Positions 51,321 through 61,897 of a stretch of DNA of 64,000 bases are shown in pieces. The stretch comes from Cyclobacteriaceae bacterium (GTDB lineage: Bacteria > Bacteroidota > Bacteroidia > Cytophagales > Cyclobacteriaceae). Below the pieces are notes generated by a model. The model did no database searches. It was not told where the DNA came from and was given only the letters and a program-made list of their open reading frames with translations. Every line of letters begins with the position of its first letter. The stretch's first letter is position 1. The position numbers and the translations under genes were made by a program. The stretch covers positions 1-64,000 of the forward strand of contig JAOUDZ010000014.1 of the NCBI GenBank assembly GCA_029858965.1, written 5' to 3'.

Positions 51321-53372
51321 ATGAGAAAGCACATCCTTATTCTAGGCCTGATATTACTCCGCGGATTAGACACTAACGCACAACTCACCAGCTATTCTGA
51401 AGACAACGATGTTATCGAAATAAACAATATCCGTTCGTATCTATCTCATGCTGCAAGCAGCATAACGCAAAACTCTTTAACCAGTATTACAAGCCTTGCA
51501 GCGTGGGAAGCTGTAAAGGAACGCCGGCATAAAGAATTTCTGGAGATGATGGGACTGGAGGGAAAACAACTGGACGGAAAACGACCTGCCGTGAAAGTCA
51601 CGAAAACGGGTGTTATCCAAAAGGATGGTTACAGAATTGAAAAGTTATATTATGAATCGATGCCCAATTTATACGTGGCTGCCAACCTGTATATCCCTGA
51701 AGGAATAAAGAAACCGATGCCGGCCATATTGTATGTATGTGGCCATGCGCATACGCAGAAACATCATTATCAGGCACATGCCAAGAATTTTGCCCAACAT
51801 GGATTCGTGTGCCTGATCATTGAAACGATACAAAGAGGAGAAGTAACAGGAGAACATTTGGGTGCTGAGTCGCTTGGCTGGTTTCATTGGTACAGTAAAG
51901 GTTACAATCCTGGAGGCGTTGAACTTTGGAATGGCATACGTGGGTTAGATCTGCTGTCTCAAATGCCTGAAGTTGACAAAGACAGACTTGGCGTAACCGG
52001 CATTTCCGGCGGGGGATCTCAAAGTTGGTATCTGCCCGCGGCCGATACTCGGGTAAAAGCAGCGGCCGCTGTAGCTGGGGCCGGATCGCTGGAAGGCCAA
52101 ATCGTACAGCGCACAATTGATGATCATTGCGATTGCATGATGCCCATCAACACGTATGGCATTGATTTTTCGGATATCGGGGCACTGATTGCGCCAAGGC
52201 CATTTTTGATCGCACAAGCAACAGAAGATGGCTATTATTCCATTGGTGCGGTACGGAAGCTCTACAATAAAGTAGAAAGTATTTATGACTATTACGGTAA
52301 ACCTCAAAACATAACCATGACCGAAGCCTCGGGCGGACATAGTTATGGAAACAAAGAAGAATTTCGAGGCAGGATACTAGCATTCTTCATGAAATCATTG
52401 ATGGGGAAGGAAATTTCAACTGATGCACTGGAACCGATTGATATTACAAATGAATTGTCTAATGAGGCGCTCAAAGTATACGTTGATGGTCCTCCTGCAG
52501 ACGACATCACAAAGACCATTCAAGATTCGTTCGTGTCGTTGGCGAATCCACCGGAAATCAAAAACACTGAGCAGTTAAGTTTATATCGAAAGGAAGTAAC
52601 AGATTTCTTAAAAACCAAAACGTTTCATGCTTTTCCTGAAGTGCCTTCACCGCTGGACATCCGATTGGAATTTCACACCAGCGACTTTGCCGCATTTGGT
52701 AGGGACGATTACAGCTTTGTATCAGAGGCCGGATGGCGACTTAAATTTTCGCTTCAACGAGGTCAATCCCGGGAAAAACATGAACCGCTTTTGTTGGTTT
52801 TGATAAATCCTGATGAAGGGCGATGGACAAGATATGAGTTAACCTCAGGCATACACGACAAAATGAATATTGCCTACTTTGAAGCGCGGGGAATCGGAGA
52901 AACGGGGTGGTCTCCTTCCCTGCAATGGCATATTCGCCGATCTGCCGCCTGGACAGGAAGGACCATTGCTTCCATGCGCGTGTACGACGTGCTGAGATGT
53001 CTTCAGGCTTTGCGCACGATTCCGGGTATTGATCCCAATAATATCAGCATTGTCGCCCAGGGTGAAATGGCAGTAATCGCATCTTACGCCGCGTTGCTCG
53101 ACGGAAATATTAAATCACTCATCCTCAAAAATCCACCGGCAACGCAGAATGTAGCGAGCCAGCCAGATGGAAAGGGCGAAGCGATAGAAATGCTTAACTG
53201 TTTGCGCATAACGGATTTACCTCAGGTAGCAGGATTGATGTTTCCCCATGAATTAATTGCGATCGGTGAGTTGCCGTCAACTTACACATGGGCTGAAGAT
53301 CTCTACGGAATCCTTGAAAAGCCCGAAGCCTTTAAACAGGTGCAAAGTCTATCCGATTGGCTTGGCGAATGA
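51321..53372 (+). CDS. Secreted tandem alpha/beta hydrolase, acetyl xylan esterase-like
   Basis: The 683-residue protein has a signal peptide (MRKHILILGLILLRGLDTNAQ) and two alpha/beta-hydrolase-like halves. The first (about 100-370) has the nucleophile elbow GISGGGSQSW (Ser about 228) and a likely catalytic His in ASGGHSYGN, resembling acetyl xylan esterases/DUF acetylesterases. The second (about 440-670) keeps the fold's strands (LLLVLINPDEGRW; MNIAYFEARGIGETGW) but its elbow reads VAQGEMA, with Glu in place of Ser, so it is probably inactive and structural. Esters on polysaccharides are likely substrates; this is inference. Confidence 0.83.
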   Translation: MRKHILILGLILLRGLDTNAQLTSYSEDNDVIEINNIRSYLSHAASSITQNSLTSITSLAAWEAVKERRHKEFLEMMGLEGKQLDGKRPAVKVTKTGVIQKDGYRIEKLYYESMPNLYVAANLYIPEGIKKPMPAILYVCGHAHTQKHHYQAHAKNFAQHGFVCLIIETIQRGEVTGEHLGAESLGWFHWYSKGYNPGGVELWNGIRGLDLLSQMPEVDKDRLGVTGISGGGSQSWYLPAADTRVKAAAAVAGAGSLEGQIVQRTIDDHCDCMMPINTYGIDFSDIGALIAPRPFLIAQATEDGYYSIGAVRKLYNKVESIYDYYGKPQNITMTEASGGHSYGNKEEFRGRILAFFMKSLMGKEISTDALEPIDITNELSNEALKVYVDGPPADDITKTIQDSFVSLANPPEIKNTEQLSLYRKEVTDFLKTKTFHAFPEVPSPLDIRLEFHTSDFAAFGRDDYSFVSEAGWRLKFSLQRGQSREKHEPLLLVLINPDEGRWTRYELTSGIHDKMNIAYFEARGIGETGWSPSLQWHIRRSAAWTGRTIASMRVYDVLRCLQALRTIPGIDPNNISIVAQGEMAVIASYAALLDGNIKSLILKNPPATQNVASQPDGKGEAIEMLNCLRITDLPQVAGLMFPHELIAIGELPSTYTWAEDLYGILEKPEAFKQVQSLSDWLGE

Positions 53373-53399
53373 GATACGCATTGGCCATTACCAAATAAA

Positions 53400-54263
53400 T
53401 CAAGCGAGCAAAATTTTCCAGGCCTGTTCGATATTGCCTTGAAGCAGGTATTCATGCGCGAGCTTATGCAACGCTTCTTCTCCTTTCATCATTGCTGTCT
53501 GAAACGTAATGTCAAGTTTACTTTCTTCAAGGGTCGGGACAACAGGCAATGCCTTAATGCTGGCCAGCATGCCCAGATCATTTCCGGTAAGCACCTTACT
53601 GTTGCGGATATTTTCAGGAATCTGATCAAATCCTATCCCTAGTTCCTTTAACGGTTTAGGTACCCTGAAAATTGAGTCCCCCTGTACCCGGCAATACCAT
53701 GCTGAACCAAGCCGACCGACCACATCAAGCTTAAAGGGATCAATCAGACCTTCTTTATCCAGCACATCATCATTGATGTGCATAAACAGTATTTCGCAAA
53801 TTAAAAGAATACCTGCACCACCCTGATCCCCTGTAGGTACTATCTGAATTACCTTGCATTCAAAAGCAACAGGTGCCTCGCCAACCCTGGGAGGCTTGAC
53901 GCGTGATGCAGGGATTGGCGTAAATCCCGCTTTTATGAATTCGTTAACACCCTTGGGATATTCAGCGCTGGCCAGCGACATCTGCTGAACCATGGGGTAA
54001 CTAACGATATGAATAACCACTTCAGGAACTTCCAGTACATTTTCGTGGGTGTGTTTTGTTGTGTTATCGCGACCCCTCCGCGATGGCGCAAAAATGAGTA
54101 CCGGAGGATTCGTACCAAAGCAATTGAAAAAACTAAACGGACTCAGGTTTACGTTGCCGTCACGGTCAACGGTACTGGCTAACGCAATAGGGCGCGGTGT
54201 TACAGCGCCCAACAGGTAGGAATGAAATTTTGGAATTGAGATTTCTTTAGGATCTATTGTCAT
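53400..54263 (-). CDS. Flavin reductase-like FMN-binding protein
   Basis: The 287-residue protein has the split-barrel flavin reductase fold: the N-terminal SYLLGAVTPRPIALASTVDR with NVNLSPFSFFN (about 15-45) is the usual FMN-binding start. Longer than small HpaC-type reductases, it belongs to the larger flavin reductase family often of unknown partner. The C-terminal 60 residues (LPVVPTLEESKLDITFQTAM) are extra. It overlaps the small membrane protein gene by 4 bases, and with fahA forms a minus-strand operon. Confidence 0.85.
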   Translation of the reverse strand: MTIDPKEISIPKFHSYLLGAVTPRPIALASTVDRDGNVNLSPFSFFNCFGTNPPVLIFAPSRRGRDNTTKHTHENVLEVPEVVIHIVSYPMVQQMSLASAEYPKGVNEFIKAGFTPIPASRVKPPRVGEAPVAFECKVIQIVPTGDQGGAGILLICEILFMHINDDVLDKEGLIDPFKLDVVGRLGSAWYCRVQGDSIFRVPKPLKELGIGFDQIPENIRNSKVLTGNDLGMLASIKALPVVPTLEESKLDITFQTAMMKGEEALHKLAHEYLLQGNIEQAWKILLA

Positions 54264-54736
54264 TCAGTTGGGTTTTGAGGATGAATTTGTTCATTAGCAA
54301 CAGGAGATTCGGGAAAAGCTTCAGGTATCGTTGGAAGCTTTAGCAAGGTGTAGACAAAAACACAAATCAACAAAGTGGGAAGTATAAAAGCCCCTATCTG
54401 AAAACGCAATCCGGTATGACTGTACGTCCATTTGCTAAAAGCAATAGCAGTATTTACGAGGGCGACGAATGCAACGAGTGTAAGTACCGACAGCACGATT
54501 ACGCCTGTCCTTCGATTTACAAATTGATTTTTTACAAGAAAATTAATTAGTTCCGCCAGGGCGACCGAGGTTCCCACAACCAGGGAAACAGTAATCAGTG
54601 TCCTTGGAAAATTTCTTAGATAATGATAGTTATAAATAATTAGTCCGATTTTTCCCAGGATATTGGGATTTGCCAAAAGAAAACTATTCAGGATTACAAG
54701 TCCGGTCAAAACGCTGTAGAAAAATAATTTTCGCAT
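54260..54736 (-). CDS. Four-helix membrane protein of unknown function
   Basis: The 158-residue protein has hydrophobic segments at about residues 5-22, 46-66, 80-103 and 115-135, with a short polar C-terminal tail. I recognise no family. It sits between fahA (9-bp gap) and the flavin reductase gene (4-bp overlap), so it is cotranscribed with tyrosine/homogentisate catabolism, but its sequence gives no clue to a role. Confidence 0.7.
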   Translation of the reverse strand: MRKLFFYSVLTGLVILNSFLLANPNILGKIGLIIYNYHYLRNFPRTLITVSLVVGTSVALAELINFLVKNQFVNRRTGVIVLSVLTLVAFVALVNTAIAFSKWTYSHTGLRFQIGAFILPTLLICVFVYTLLKLPTIPEAFPESPVANEQIHPQNPTE

Positions 54737-54745
54737 ATCGGATAC

Positions 54746-56017
54746 TTAAATGGGCGGAAGTATTTTACCGCTGCAGTCACCAAAGCCAATCCGTATATTG
54801 TTCTTTTCAGCGAATCCGCGAATGGTAACGGTATCACCATCCGCCAAAAAGGTCCGTGTACTTCCATCCGTCATGTGCAATGCTTTCTCCCCATTCCAGG
54901 AAAGCTCCAACAAAGATCCATAAGAGCCTGGCGATGGTCCGCTGACGGTGCCGGAAGCGTATACATCGCCAACCTCGATATTGCACCCGTTTACGGTATG
55001 GTGCGCCAACTGTTGGTTTATGTTCCAATACATATACTTGAAATTGGTTCGGCATACTACGACCTCCGCGGCATCTGCAGGCTGAATCTGGACCTCCAGT
55101 ATAATATCAAAGTTCTTTTTCCCCTCAAAGGCAAGGTAGGGAAGCACATGAGGGTTTTGTTTTGGGCCATGAACACGAAATGGTTCAAGAGCGTCCAGTG
55201 TTACTACCCAGGGTGACATGGTTGATCCGAAATTCTTACCCAAGAACGGACCAAGCGGAGCATACTCCCATTGTTGGATATCGCGTGCTGACCAGTCATT
55301 GAATAATGTGAAGCCCACAATGTAGTCTTCCGCTTCTGCCGTATGTATGGTCTGCCCCAATACTGTGTCCCTGCAAGTAATAAAAGCTACTTCCAATTCA
55401 AAATCCAGCTTATGCGTAGGACAAAAAACAGGAGGTTCTTCAGGATGAGGCCTGATCTGACCGCGCGGCCGCTGGATAGGTGTTCCGGAAACAACTATCG
55501 AAGATGCACGTCCGTGGTACCCAACAGGCAAGTATTTCCAATTGGGCAGCAGTGCATTTTTTGGATCACGAAACATGGAGCCCACGTTTGTTGCATGCTC
55601 TTCGCTGCTGTAAAAATCTGTATAGTTTGGGACGCGCACAGGTTTCAACATCTGCACTTCAGTCATCGGAATAAGGGCAATCTCACTTGCGCCGGCGTTT
55701 GATCTTAATTCATCGTTATCATTTCGCAGCAATTCAGATACCCTTTCCCGTACTTCCCGCACCTTGTTCTTCCCCAGCGCGAAAAAACCATTCAGAAACC
55801 GCTGATTAAATATTCCCGCCGGCAGGTCTAAACCGTCAAGGTATCCATGCTCATGCAGATAAACCAAATCCAGAACATAGTCACCAATCGCAACACCCGC
55901 CGCTGCCGACAAGTACCTGGTTTTGAAAATGCCAAATGGGAGGTTCTGAATGGGGAAATCAGAGCCTTTTGGCACATCCATCCAGCTTTTCAATTTCGGG
56001 TTGTTGGCATAGATCAT
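54746..56017 (-). CDS. fahA: Fumarylacetoacetase
   Basis: The 423-residue protein hydrolyses fumarylacetoacetate to fumarate and acetoacetate, the last step of tyrosine and homogentisate breakdown. The N-terminal SH3-like domain is followed by the FAH barrel: YTDFYSSEEHATNVGSMFR (Asp metal ligand, about 131-149), KLDFELEVAF (Glu pair, about 204) and FNDWSARDIQQWEY (about 237). Length equals the eukaryotic-type enzyme. It is first in a minus-strand operon. Confidence 0.96.
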   Translation of the reverse strand: MIYANNPKLKSWMDVPKGSDFPIQNLPFGIFKTRYLSAAAGVAIGDYVLDLVYLHEHGYLDGLDLPAGIFNQRFLNGFFALGKNKVREVRERVSELLRNDNDELRSNAGASEIALIPMTEVQMLKPVRVPNYTDFYSSEEHATNVGSMFRDPKNALLPNWKYLPVGYHGRASSIVVSGTPIQRPRGQIRPHPEEPPVFCPTHKLDFELEVAFITCRDTVLGQTIHTAEAEDYIVGFTLFNDWSARDIQQWEYAPLGPFLGKNFGSTMSPWVVTLDALEPFRVHGPKQNPHVLPYLAFEGKKNFDIILEVQIQPADAAEVVVCRTNFKYMYWNINQQLAHHTVNGCNIEVGDVYASGTVSGPSPGSYGSLLELSWNGEKALHMTDGSTRTFLADGDTVTIRGFAEKNNIRIGFGDCSGKILPPI

Positions 56018-56369
56018 GCGGTATTAAGTTAAATGGAAAACCATCGCTGAACACACAATTCCTTGCATTATGCGGCATGTAATCACGCCACCGCTAATTT
56101 AATGGGTTTTGTGCAAGCTGACCAGATAATGCAGCACTAAACACCGAAAAGCCTTGATTGCTTTTCATAGGACCGGCATCAAAGCTTAGCTAATTCATTC
56201 TGGCAGAATCTGCGTTGTATATTGGCGTGTAAACTTGTTGGCTCAAAATCTACGTGCCACCCGCTCATGAACAGGCGTGCTATCGCGGAACGCCGAAAGA
56301 TGCCAAAGTTGAAAATATGGAATTTATTGACAATAATTGATTATACTGTTTACAAGCTCTCCAACAACA
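56018..56369. other. 352-bp divergent intergenic region
   Basis: This gap lies between fahA (minus) and the rRNA methyltransferase gene (plus). I found no convincing -7 box for either gene, no hairpin with a T tract and no small gene. Confidence 0.4.
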
Positions 56370-57731
56370 ATGATTGATACCTTTCCCATCGCATTTGAAT
56401 CCCGTATGCGACATTCATTGGGAACCGCCTGGGATTTGTTCGCCTCAGCACATGAACATTCTTCGCCGGTGGCCATCCGGATAAATCCTGAGAAGTACAA
56501 AACCGAAGGGCCTGGTCAACGTGTTCCATGGAGTGCTCATGGAAGGTACTTGTCTGAACGCCCCGTCTTCACACTCGATCCCCTTCTGCATGGAGGGGCC
56601 TATTATGTTCAGGAAGCAAGCTCCATGTTCCTGGAACAGGTGTTTAGGCAGATTGTAGGCCCCGCACAGCCCTTAACCTTGCTGGACCTGTGCGCTGCGC
56701 CCGGAGGGAAATCCACACACCTGCTAAGCTTAGTCAATCGAGAATCACTTTTGGTCGCCAATGAGGTAATCCGTTCGCGGGCTACTATACTGCTGGAAAA
56801 TATTGAAAAATGGGGTAGCAACAATGTAGTGGTCACGAACAATGACCCGCAGGATTTCCAGCGTCTTGGAGGTTTTTTTGACATAGTGGTCGTGGATGCG
56901 CCTTGCTCGGGTGAGGGTCTCTTCCGAAAGGACCCGCAGTCCATGAAAGAATGGTCAGCTGACCACGTTATGCTCTGCAGCAAACGTCAGCGCAGGGTTG
57001 TCTCTGATGTCTGGCCCACATTGAAAGAAGACGGGATACTTATCTATTCAACTTGTACCTATAGCACGCTGGAGAACGAAGAAAATCTGAAATGGCTAAA
57101 GTCTGCTTCCAATGTAGAGTTTTTGTCTCTGCGACTGGAAGATGATTGGGGTATTGAAACCATTGCCCAGGATGGTATCATTGGCTATCGCTTTTATCCA
57201 CATCGCGTTAACGGTGAGGGTTTCTTTATGGCCGTTATTAGAAAAAAAGAAAAGCATCATCAACCCAGCATTGGCAACCTTAAAAAAACATTTAATACTG
57301 CTTCAAAAAAAATTATGGAACAATTAGACCATTGGATTAAAGATGATGAAGATTTTACTTTTATCCAGCGTGAACACCTGCTTCAATTTTTTTCATCCCG
57401 ACACAGGCAGGCTATTGAATATCTCACACGGAATTTAAGATTGCTTTCGGCGGGTACTTTTGCAGCAACGATAAAGCATGAAAAACTAATCCCGGAACAT
57501 GCGCTGGCGCTTTCCTTGCACGTTCGGCAAGAAAATTTTGCGGAAATATCTTTAACCCGCACAGAAGCGCTTCAATATCTGCGGAAAGAAACGCTTACAA
57601 TCGCGCTCCCTCAAAGAGGCTTTGCACTGGTACAATACGAAAAACTTCCGATTGGCTGGGTGAATGTCTTACAGAACAGATTGAATAATCTTTACCCCGC
57701 AGCATGGAGGATAAGAATGGTCGATAGATGA
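56370..57731 (+). CDS. RsmF-like 16S rRNA (cytosine-C5) methyltransferase
   Basis: From the ATG at 56370 (MIDTFPIAFESRM) the protein has 453 residues; an earlier in-frame start at 56337 adds 11. It is a NOL1/NOP2/Sun-family enzyme: SAM loop LDLCAAPGGKSTHLL (about 109-123), catalytic PCSGEGLF and the Cys motif YSTCTYS. The C-terminal part (about 330-453) resembles the RsmF PUA-like domain, ending in KLPIGWVNVLQNRLNNLYP. Target is 16S or another rRNA cytosine; substrate site cannot be deduced. Confidence 0.92.
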   Translation: MIDTFPIAFESRMRHSLGTAWDLFASAHEHSSPVAIRINPEKYKTEGPGQRVPWSAHGRYLSERPVFTLDPLLHGGAYYVQEASSMFLEQVFRQIVGPAQPLTLLDLCAAPGGKSTHLLSLVNRESLLVANEVIRSRATILLENIEKWGSNNVVVTNNDPQDFQRLGGFFDIVVVDAPCSGEGLFRKDPQSMKEWSADHVMLCSKRQRRVVSDVWPTLKEDGILIYSTCTYSTLENEENLKWLKSASNVEFLSLRLEDDWGIETIAQDGIIGYRFYPHRVNGEGFFMAVIRKKEKHHQPSIGNLKKTFNTASKKIMEQLDHWIKDDEDFTFIQREHLLQFFSSRHRQAIEYLTRNLRLLSAGTFAATIKHEKLIPEHALALSLHVRQENFAEISLTRTEALQYLRKETLTIALPQRGFALVQYEKLPIGWVNVLQNRLNNLYPAAWRIRMVDR

Positions 57732-57880
57732 ATGTTATTAAGAACCAATTTTTAGGTGATGTGAAACCGATAATGACTTACTACGGGCCCACTTTTACGC
57801 AGGAGTTGCCATCGCCACTTATTAGCATTTCAACAGGCTACAAGGTCAACCTGCAAATTCGGTATTAATGCCAATTTCTT

Positions 57881-57888
57881 TATTTTTG
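57881..57888 (+). promoter_or_regulatory. TAnnTTTG -7 box of valS
   Basis: TATTTTTG is an exact -7 match 18 bp before the ATG at 57907. It lies inside a longer open frame starting at 57868, so the 57907 start is preferred. No clean -33 TTG is seen. Confidence 0.5.
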
Positions 57889-57906
57889 CCCCTCTTCAAG
57901 CCTATT

Positions 57907-60540
57907 ATGTCACTATCAACGAAATACGACCCATCAGCAGTAGAAAGCAAATGGTACCGGCATTGGATGGAAAAGGGTTTTTTTCATTCTGAACCGAATC
58001 CTGAAAAAGAGCCCTACTGTATCGTCATACCGCCGCCAAATGTAACGGGTGTGCTGCACATGGGCCATATGCTGAACAATACAATACAGGATATCCTCAT
58101 CCGAAAAGCCCGTATGCAAGGAAAAGAAGCATGCTGGGTACCGGGAACAGATCATGCCTCCATTGCCACGGAAGCCAGGGTTGTGGCAATGCTGCGCGAG
58201 CGTGGTATAAAGAAATCAGATATTACCCGCGAAGAATTTCTAGCGTATGCCTGGGAATGGCGGGGAAAATACGGCGGAATTATTCTTGAGCAACTAAAAA
58301 AACTCGGGGCTTCCTGCGATTGGGAGCGAACCAAATTCACAATGGACCCGGATTACTACGAAGCCGTCGTCGATGTATTCATAGATCTTTACAATAAAGG
58401 AAATATCTATCGCGGAATGCGCATGGTGAATTGGGATCCTGTTGGAAAGACTGCGCTCTCTGATGATGAAGTAAACCACAAAGATGTTCAGTCAAAGCTG
58501 TACTACATTAACTACCCAATTGAAGGTACAAATGGTGATTTCATTACCATTGCAACAGTGCGACCGGAAACCATTATGGCGGACGCTGCCATCTGCATTA
58601 ATCCAAATGATGAACGTTATAAAAACCTGAAAGGAAAAAAAGCAATCATACCTCTTGTCAATCGCAGTATCCCCATCATTGAGGATGAATATGTAACGAT
58701 GGAGTTTGGCACTGGATGCCTGAAAGTCACGCCGGCACACGATGTAAATGACTACGAGCTGGGCAAAAAACACAACCTGGAAGTCATTGACATCCTGCAC
58801 GAGGACGGAACGCTGAACCCAAAAGCTCAAATTCTTATTGGTGAAGACAGGTTCACTGCGAGAAAAAAGATCGCAAAGGACCTCAAAGAGAAGGGCTATT
58901 TAAGCAAAGTAGAAGACTATACCAGTAGTGTCGGATTCTCGGAACGAACCGATGCCGTTATCGAGCCCAGGCTTTCAATGCAATGGTTCCTGAAAATGGA
59001 AGATATTACGAAGCCAGCGCTGGCCCATGTAATGAATGATGACATTCAGCTTATCCCATCAAAGTTCAAAAACACGTATAACCACTGGATGTCCAACGTT
59101 CGCGACTGGTGTATCTCACGCCAGCTTTGGTGGGGTCACCGTATCCCTGCATGGTATGACGAAGATGGATTCTACGTGGTTGCTAAAACAGAAGAAGAGG
59201 CAATAGCGCTCCACGAAACGAAAAAGCCAAATGCTAAGAACCGCAAACTAATTCAGGACGCTGACGTCATGGATACCTGGTTCTCCAGTTGGTTATGGCC
59301 AATAGCCGTATTTGATACCTCAGTTTTCAGAGATGGAAACAAGGGCAACGCAGATCTAAACTATTATTACCCCACCAATGACTTAGTCACCGCCCCTGAA
59401 ATTCTTTTCTTCTGGGTGGCGAGAATGATCATTGCTGGATATTTATACCGCGGCGAAAAGCCTTTTGATAATGTATACCTTACGGGTATCGTACGCGACA
59501 AGCAGGGGCGAAAGATGTCCAAGTCTTTGGGCAACTCGCCGGACCCACTACATTTGATTTCCACCTTTGGCGCAGATGCCGTGCGCACGGGGATGCTTTT
59601 CAGTTCGCCTGCTGGCAACGATTTGCTCTTTGATGAGAAGTTGATTGAGCAGGGCCGGAATTTCGCCAACAAAATATGGAACGCATTCCGGCTGATTAAA
59701 GGCTGGACGGTTGTTGCTGGATCACCCTCCGCCGAAAGCAAAATTGCAATAGCATGGTTTGCGTCAAAAGTGGATGACAGCTTACTGTCATTGGAGGATC
59801 ATTTCAGCAAATTCAGGATATCGGATGCCTTGCTGACAATCTATAAATTAATTTGGGATGACTTCTGTTCTTGGTATCTGGAAATGATCAAACCGGAATT
59901 TGGCAAGCCGATTGACAAACCCACGTTCGAGCAGACCCTTGAGTTCTTTGAGAAATTACTGAAAGTCCTTCATCCCTTTATGCCATTCATTACAGAGGAA
60001 CTATGGCACGAATTGAGAGAACGCAATGACAACGAATGTATCATTGTTTCAGATTGGCCAACAGCATCCACCCCTGACAATGTTATTCTGGCTGACAGTG
60101 AGATCGCTTTTGAAATCATTACGGAAATCCGAAATTGCCGCAATGCCAAAGGAATTTCACCCAAAGAAACCCTGGAACTATTTATAAAGGCAGACAATCC
60201 AGCATTGGTAAAATCGTTCTGGCCAGTTATCCAGAAGTTATCAAACCTGAGCGCAATATCCTTCGCGGAAGAGAAGCCTGACAATGCCACAAGTTTCATG
60301 GTAGGATCTGCTGAGTTATCTATTCCAATGGATAAAAAGATTGATATCGCAAAAGAACGAGAAAGCATGCTGAAGGATCTAGAATATCAGCGGGGCTTTA
60401 TGGCCGCCGTAGACAAAAAACTTTCAAACGAAAGGTTTGTAAAAAGTGCACCGGCAAATGTTATCGCGTTGGAGCGCAAGAAAAAGGAAGATGCTGAAGC
60501 AAAAATTAAAGCCCTTGAAGAAAGTCTTTCGCGACTCTAG
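57907..60540 (+). CDS. valS: Valyl-tRNA synthetase
   Basis: Starting at the ATG at 57907 gives 877 residues, the family's usual size. Class I signatures are HMGHMLNN (the HIGH box, about 46-53) and [10 protein letters not shown] (KMSKS, about 535). The editing domain, the [15 protein letters not shown] anticodon-binding part and the C-terminal coiled coil ([19 protein letters not shown]) that grips tRNA are complete. It charges tRNA-Val and removes Thr-tRNA-Val. It converges on alanine dehydrogenase. Confidence 0.97.
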   Translation: MSLSTKYDPSAVESKWYRHWMEKGFFHSEPNPEKEPYCIVIPPPNVTGVLHMGHMLNNTIQDILIRKARMQGKEACWVPGTDHASIATEARVVAMLRERGIKKSDITREEFLAYAWEWRGKYGGIILEQLKKLGASCDWERTKFTMDPDYYEAVVDVFIDLYNKGNIYRGMRMVNWDPVGKTALSDDEVNHKDVQSKLYYINYPIEGTNGDFITIATVRPETIMADAAICINPNDERYKNLKGKKAIIPLVNRSIPIIEDEYVTMEFGTGCLKVTPAHDVNDYELGKKHNLEVIDILHEDGTLNPKAQILIGEDRFTARKKIAKDLKEKGYLSKVEDYTSSVGFSERTDAVIEPRLSMQWFLKMEDITKPALAHVMNDDIQLIPSKFKNTYNHWMSNVRDWCISRQLWWGHRIPAWYDEDGFYVVAKTEEEAIALHETKKPNAKNRKLIQDADVMDTWFSSWLWPIAVFDTSVFRDGNKGNADLNYYYPTNDLVTAPEILFFWVARMIIAGYLYRGEKPFDNVYLTGIVRDKQGRKMSKSLGNSPDPLHLISTFGADAVRTGMLFSSPAGNDLLFDEKLIEQGRNFANKIWNAFRLIKGWTVVAGSPSAESKIAIAWFASKVDDSLLSLEDHFSKFRISDALLTIYKLIWDDFCSWYLEMIKPEFGKPIDKPTFEQTLEFFEKLLKVLHPFMPFITEELWHELRERNDNECIIVSDWPTASTPDNVILADSEIAFEIITEIRNCRNAKGISPKETLELFIKADNPALVKSFWPVIQKLSNLSAISFAEEKPDNATSFMVGSAELSIPMDKKIDIAKERESMLKDLEYQRGFMAAVDKKLSNERFVKSAPANVIALERKKKEDAEAKIKALEESLSRL

Positions 60541-60673
60541 CGAAAAATCTTTTGCCGTTGTTAATTCCGGCGTTCGGCACGGAAATTTGGCCTCATAAAA
60601 TCTTCCACGCTGCGCATCCCGGATTAAAAGCGCATTTCGGATGTGCGGTGATCATTCTGGAATGCCGCCTGTT

Positions 60674-61897
60674 TCAAAACCGCGCAGCCATCAGCAGTTC
60701 TATATTCTTGTGCTTTATGCCGAATTTTCGGGCGACATATTCATTTGTCAAACCACCTTTGTAGGTATATACACCTTTCATAAACCATTTATGGGAAAAT
60801 ATCATGGCTTCTACCCCGCCATCTTCAGCAGCCCGCAAAATGGTGGGTGTAAAAATATTACTTAAGGCGGTAGACGCCGTGTGGGCCACGCGGGACGCGA
60901 CGTTGGGCACACAATAATGAATAACACCATGTTTGCGAAACACTGGTTTGCTAAGCGTAGTGATATCTGATGTCTCAACACACCCACCCTGGTCTATGCT
61001 GAGATCAATAATCAATGAATCTGTCTTCATTTGCATCACCATCTCTTCTGTGATCACATGCCTTGCCCTGCCTTTTTCGGCCCGTAACGCGCCGACGACA
61101 ACGTCGGCAGCTTTCAGCGCTTCACTGAGCGTGATGGTATCAATGGTTGAAGTATAGATCTGCTGACCCAGTAAGTGTTTAATTCTCCGGAGTTTATAGA
61201 TGTGGTTGTCAAAAACCTGAACATCAGCCCCCAGCCCTAGTGAGCAGCGGACAGCATACTCAGCCACTGTGCCAGCACCAATAACAACAACTTTTGTTGG
61301 CGGCACACCTGTTATTCCACCAAGAATCACACCCTTCCCATTATTCGCGGTACTTAGATATTCCGAGGCAATCAGCATCACGGTACTTCCCGCAATCTCG
61401 CTCATGGCCCGCACAATAGGCATACCGCCAACCTTGTCTTCGATGAATTCATATGCCAACGACGTGATTTTCTTTTTGAGCATGGCTTGCAGGTTTTCAA
61501 CCTTCAAGTGTCCAAGCTGGAGCGCTGAGATCAGCGTCTGCCCGGCATGCATCAAATCAATCTCTTCCAATGTTGGCGGTTCGATTTTTAGAATGACATC
61601 TGCCTGATACACCTCCTGCGGAGAGTAGACAATCTTCGCACCAGCATCGCTGTACTGTTTATCTGAAAACTTAGAGCCATTACCGGCCTTCGTCTCCACC
61701 CACACGTCATGACCATTGTGAACCAACAAACCGACAGCATCGGGCGTAAGGCTGATTCTATTTTCTTGAAGTGAGATTTCCTTGGGCAATCCGATAAAGA
61801 AGGCATGCCTCCTTTTTCTTACTTCAAGCAATTGCTCCTGGGGATGCAAACTGGCCTTAGCCAAAGCCTCAAACCCTGTTTTCTTCTTTTCCGTCAT
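60674..61897 (-). CDS. Alanine dehydrogenase-like oxidoreductase
   Basis: The 407-residue protein belongs to the alanine dehydrogenase/PNT family: RISLTPDAVGLLVHNGHDVW (about 47-66), the substrate-side KIEPPTLEE and the NAD loop VVIGAGTVAEYAVRCSLGLG (about 205-224) with QVFDNH. It would interconvert alanine and pyruvate with NAD. The N-terminus is about 30 residues longer than in Bacillus Ald, and Cytophagales relatives share this. Transhydrogenase alpha subunits share the fold, but no membrane or partner genes are near. Its start overlaps tsaE by 29 bases. Confidence 0.87.
   Translation of the reverse strand: MTEKKKTGFEALAKASLHPQEQLLEVRKRRHAFFIGLPKEISLQENRISLTPDAVGLLVHNGHDVWVETKAGNGSKFSDKQYSDAGAKIVYSPQEVYQADVILKIEPPTLEEIDLMHAGQTLISALQLGHLKVENLQAMLKKKITSLAYEFIEDKVGGMPIVRAMSEIAGSTVMLIASEYLSTANNGKGVILGGITGVPPTKVVVIGAGTVAEYAVRCSLGLGADVQVFDNHIYKLRRIKHLLGQQIYTSTIDTITLSEALKAADVVVGALRAEKGRARHVITEEMVMQMKTDSLIIDLSIDQGGCVETSDITTLSKPVFRKHGVIHYCVPNVASRVAHTASTALSNIFTPTILRAAEDGGVEAMIFSHKWFMKGVYTYKGGLTNEYVARKFGIKHKNIELLMAARF

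Noticed and set aside
56327-56347. TTGACA and TATACT resembling sigma70 boxes before the rRNA methyltransferase gene
   Set aside because: The spacing is 9 bp, not 16-18, and this phylum does not use that promoter type.
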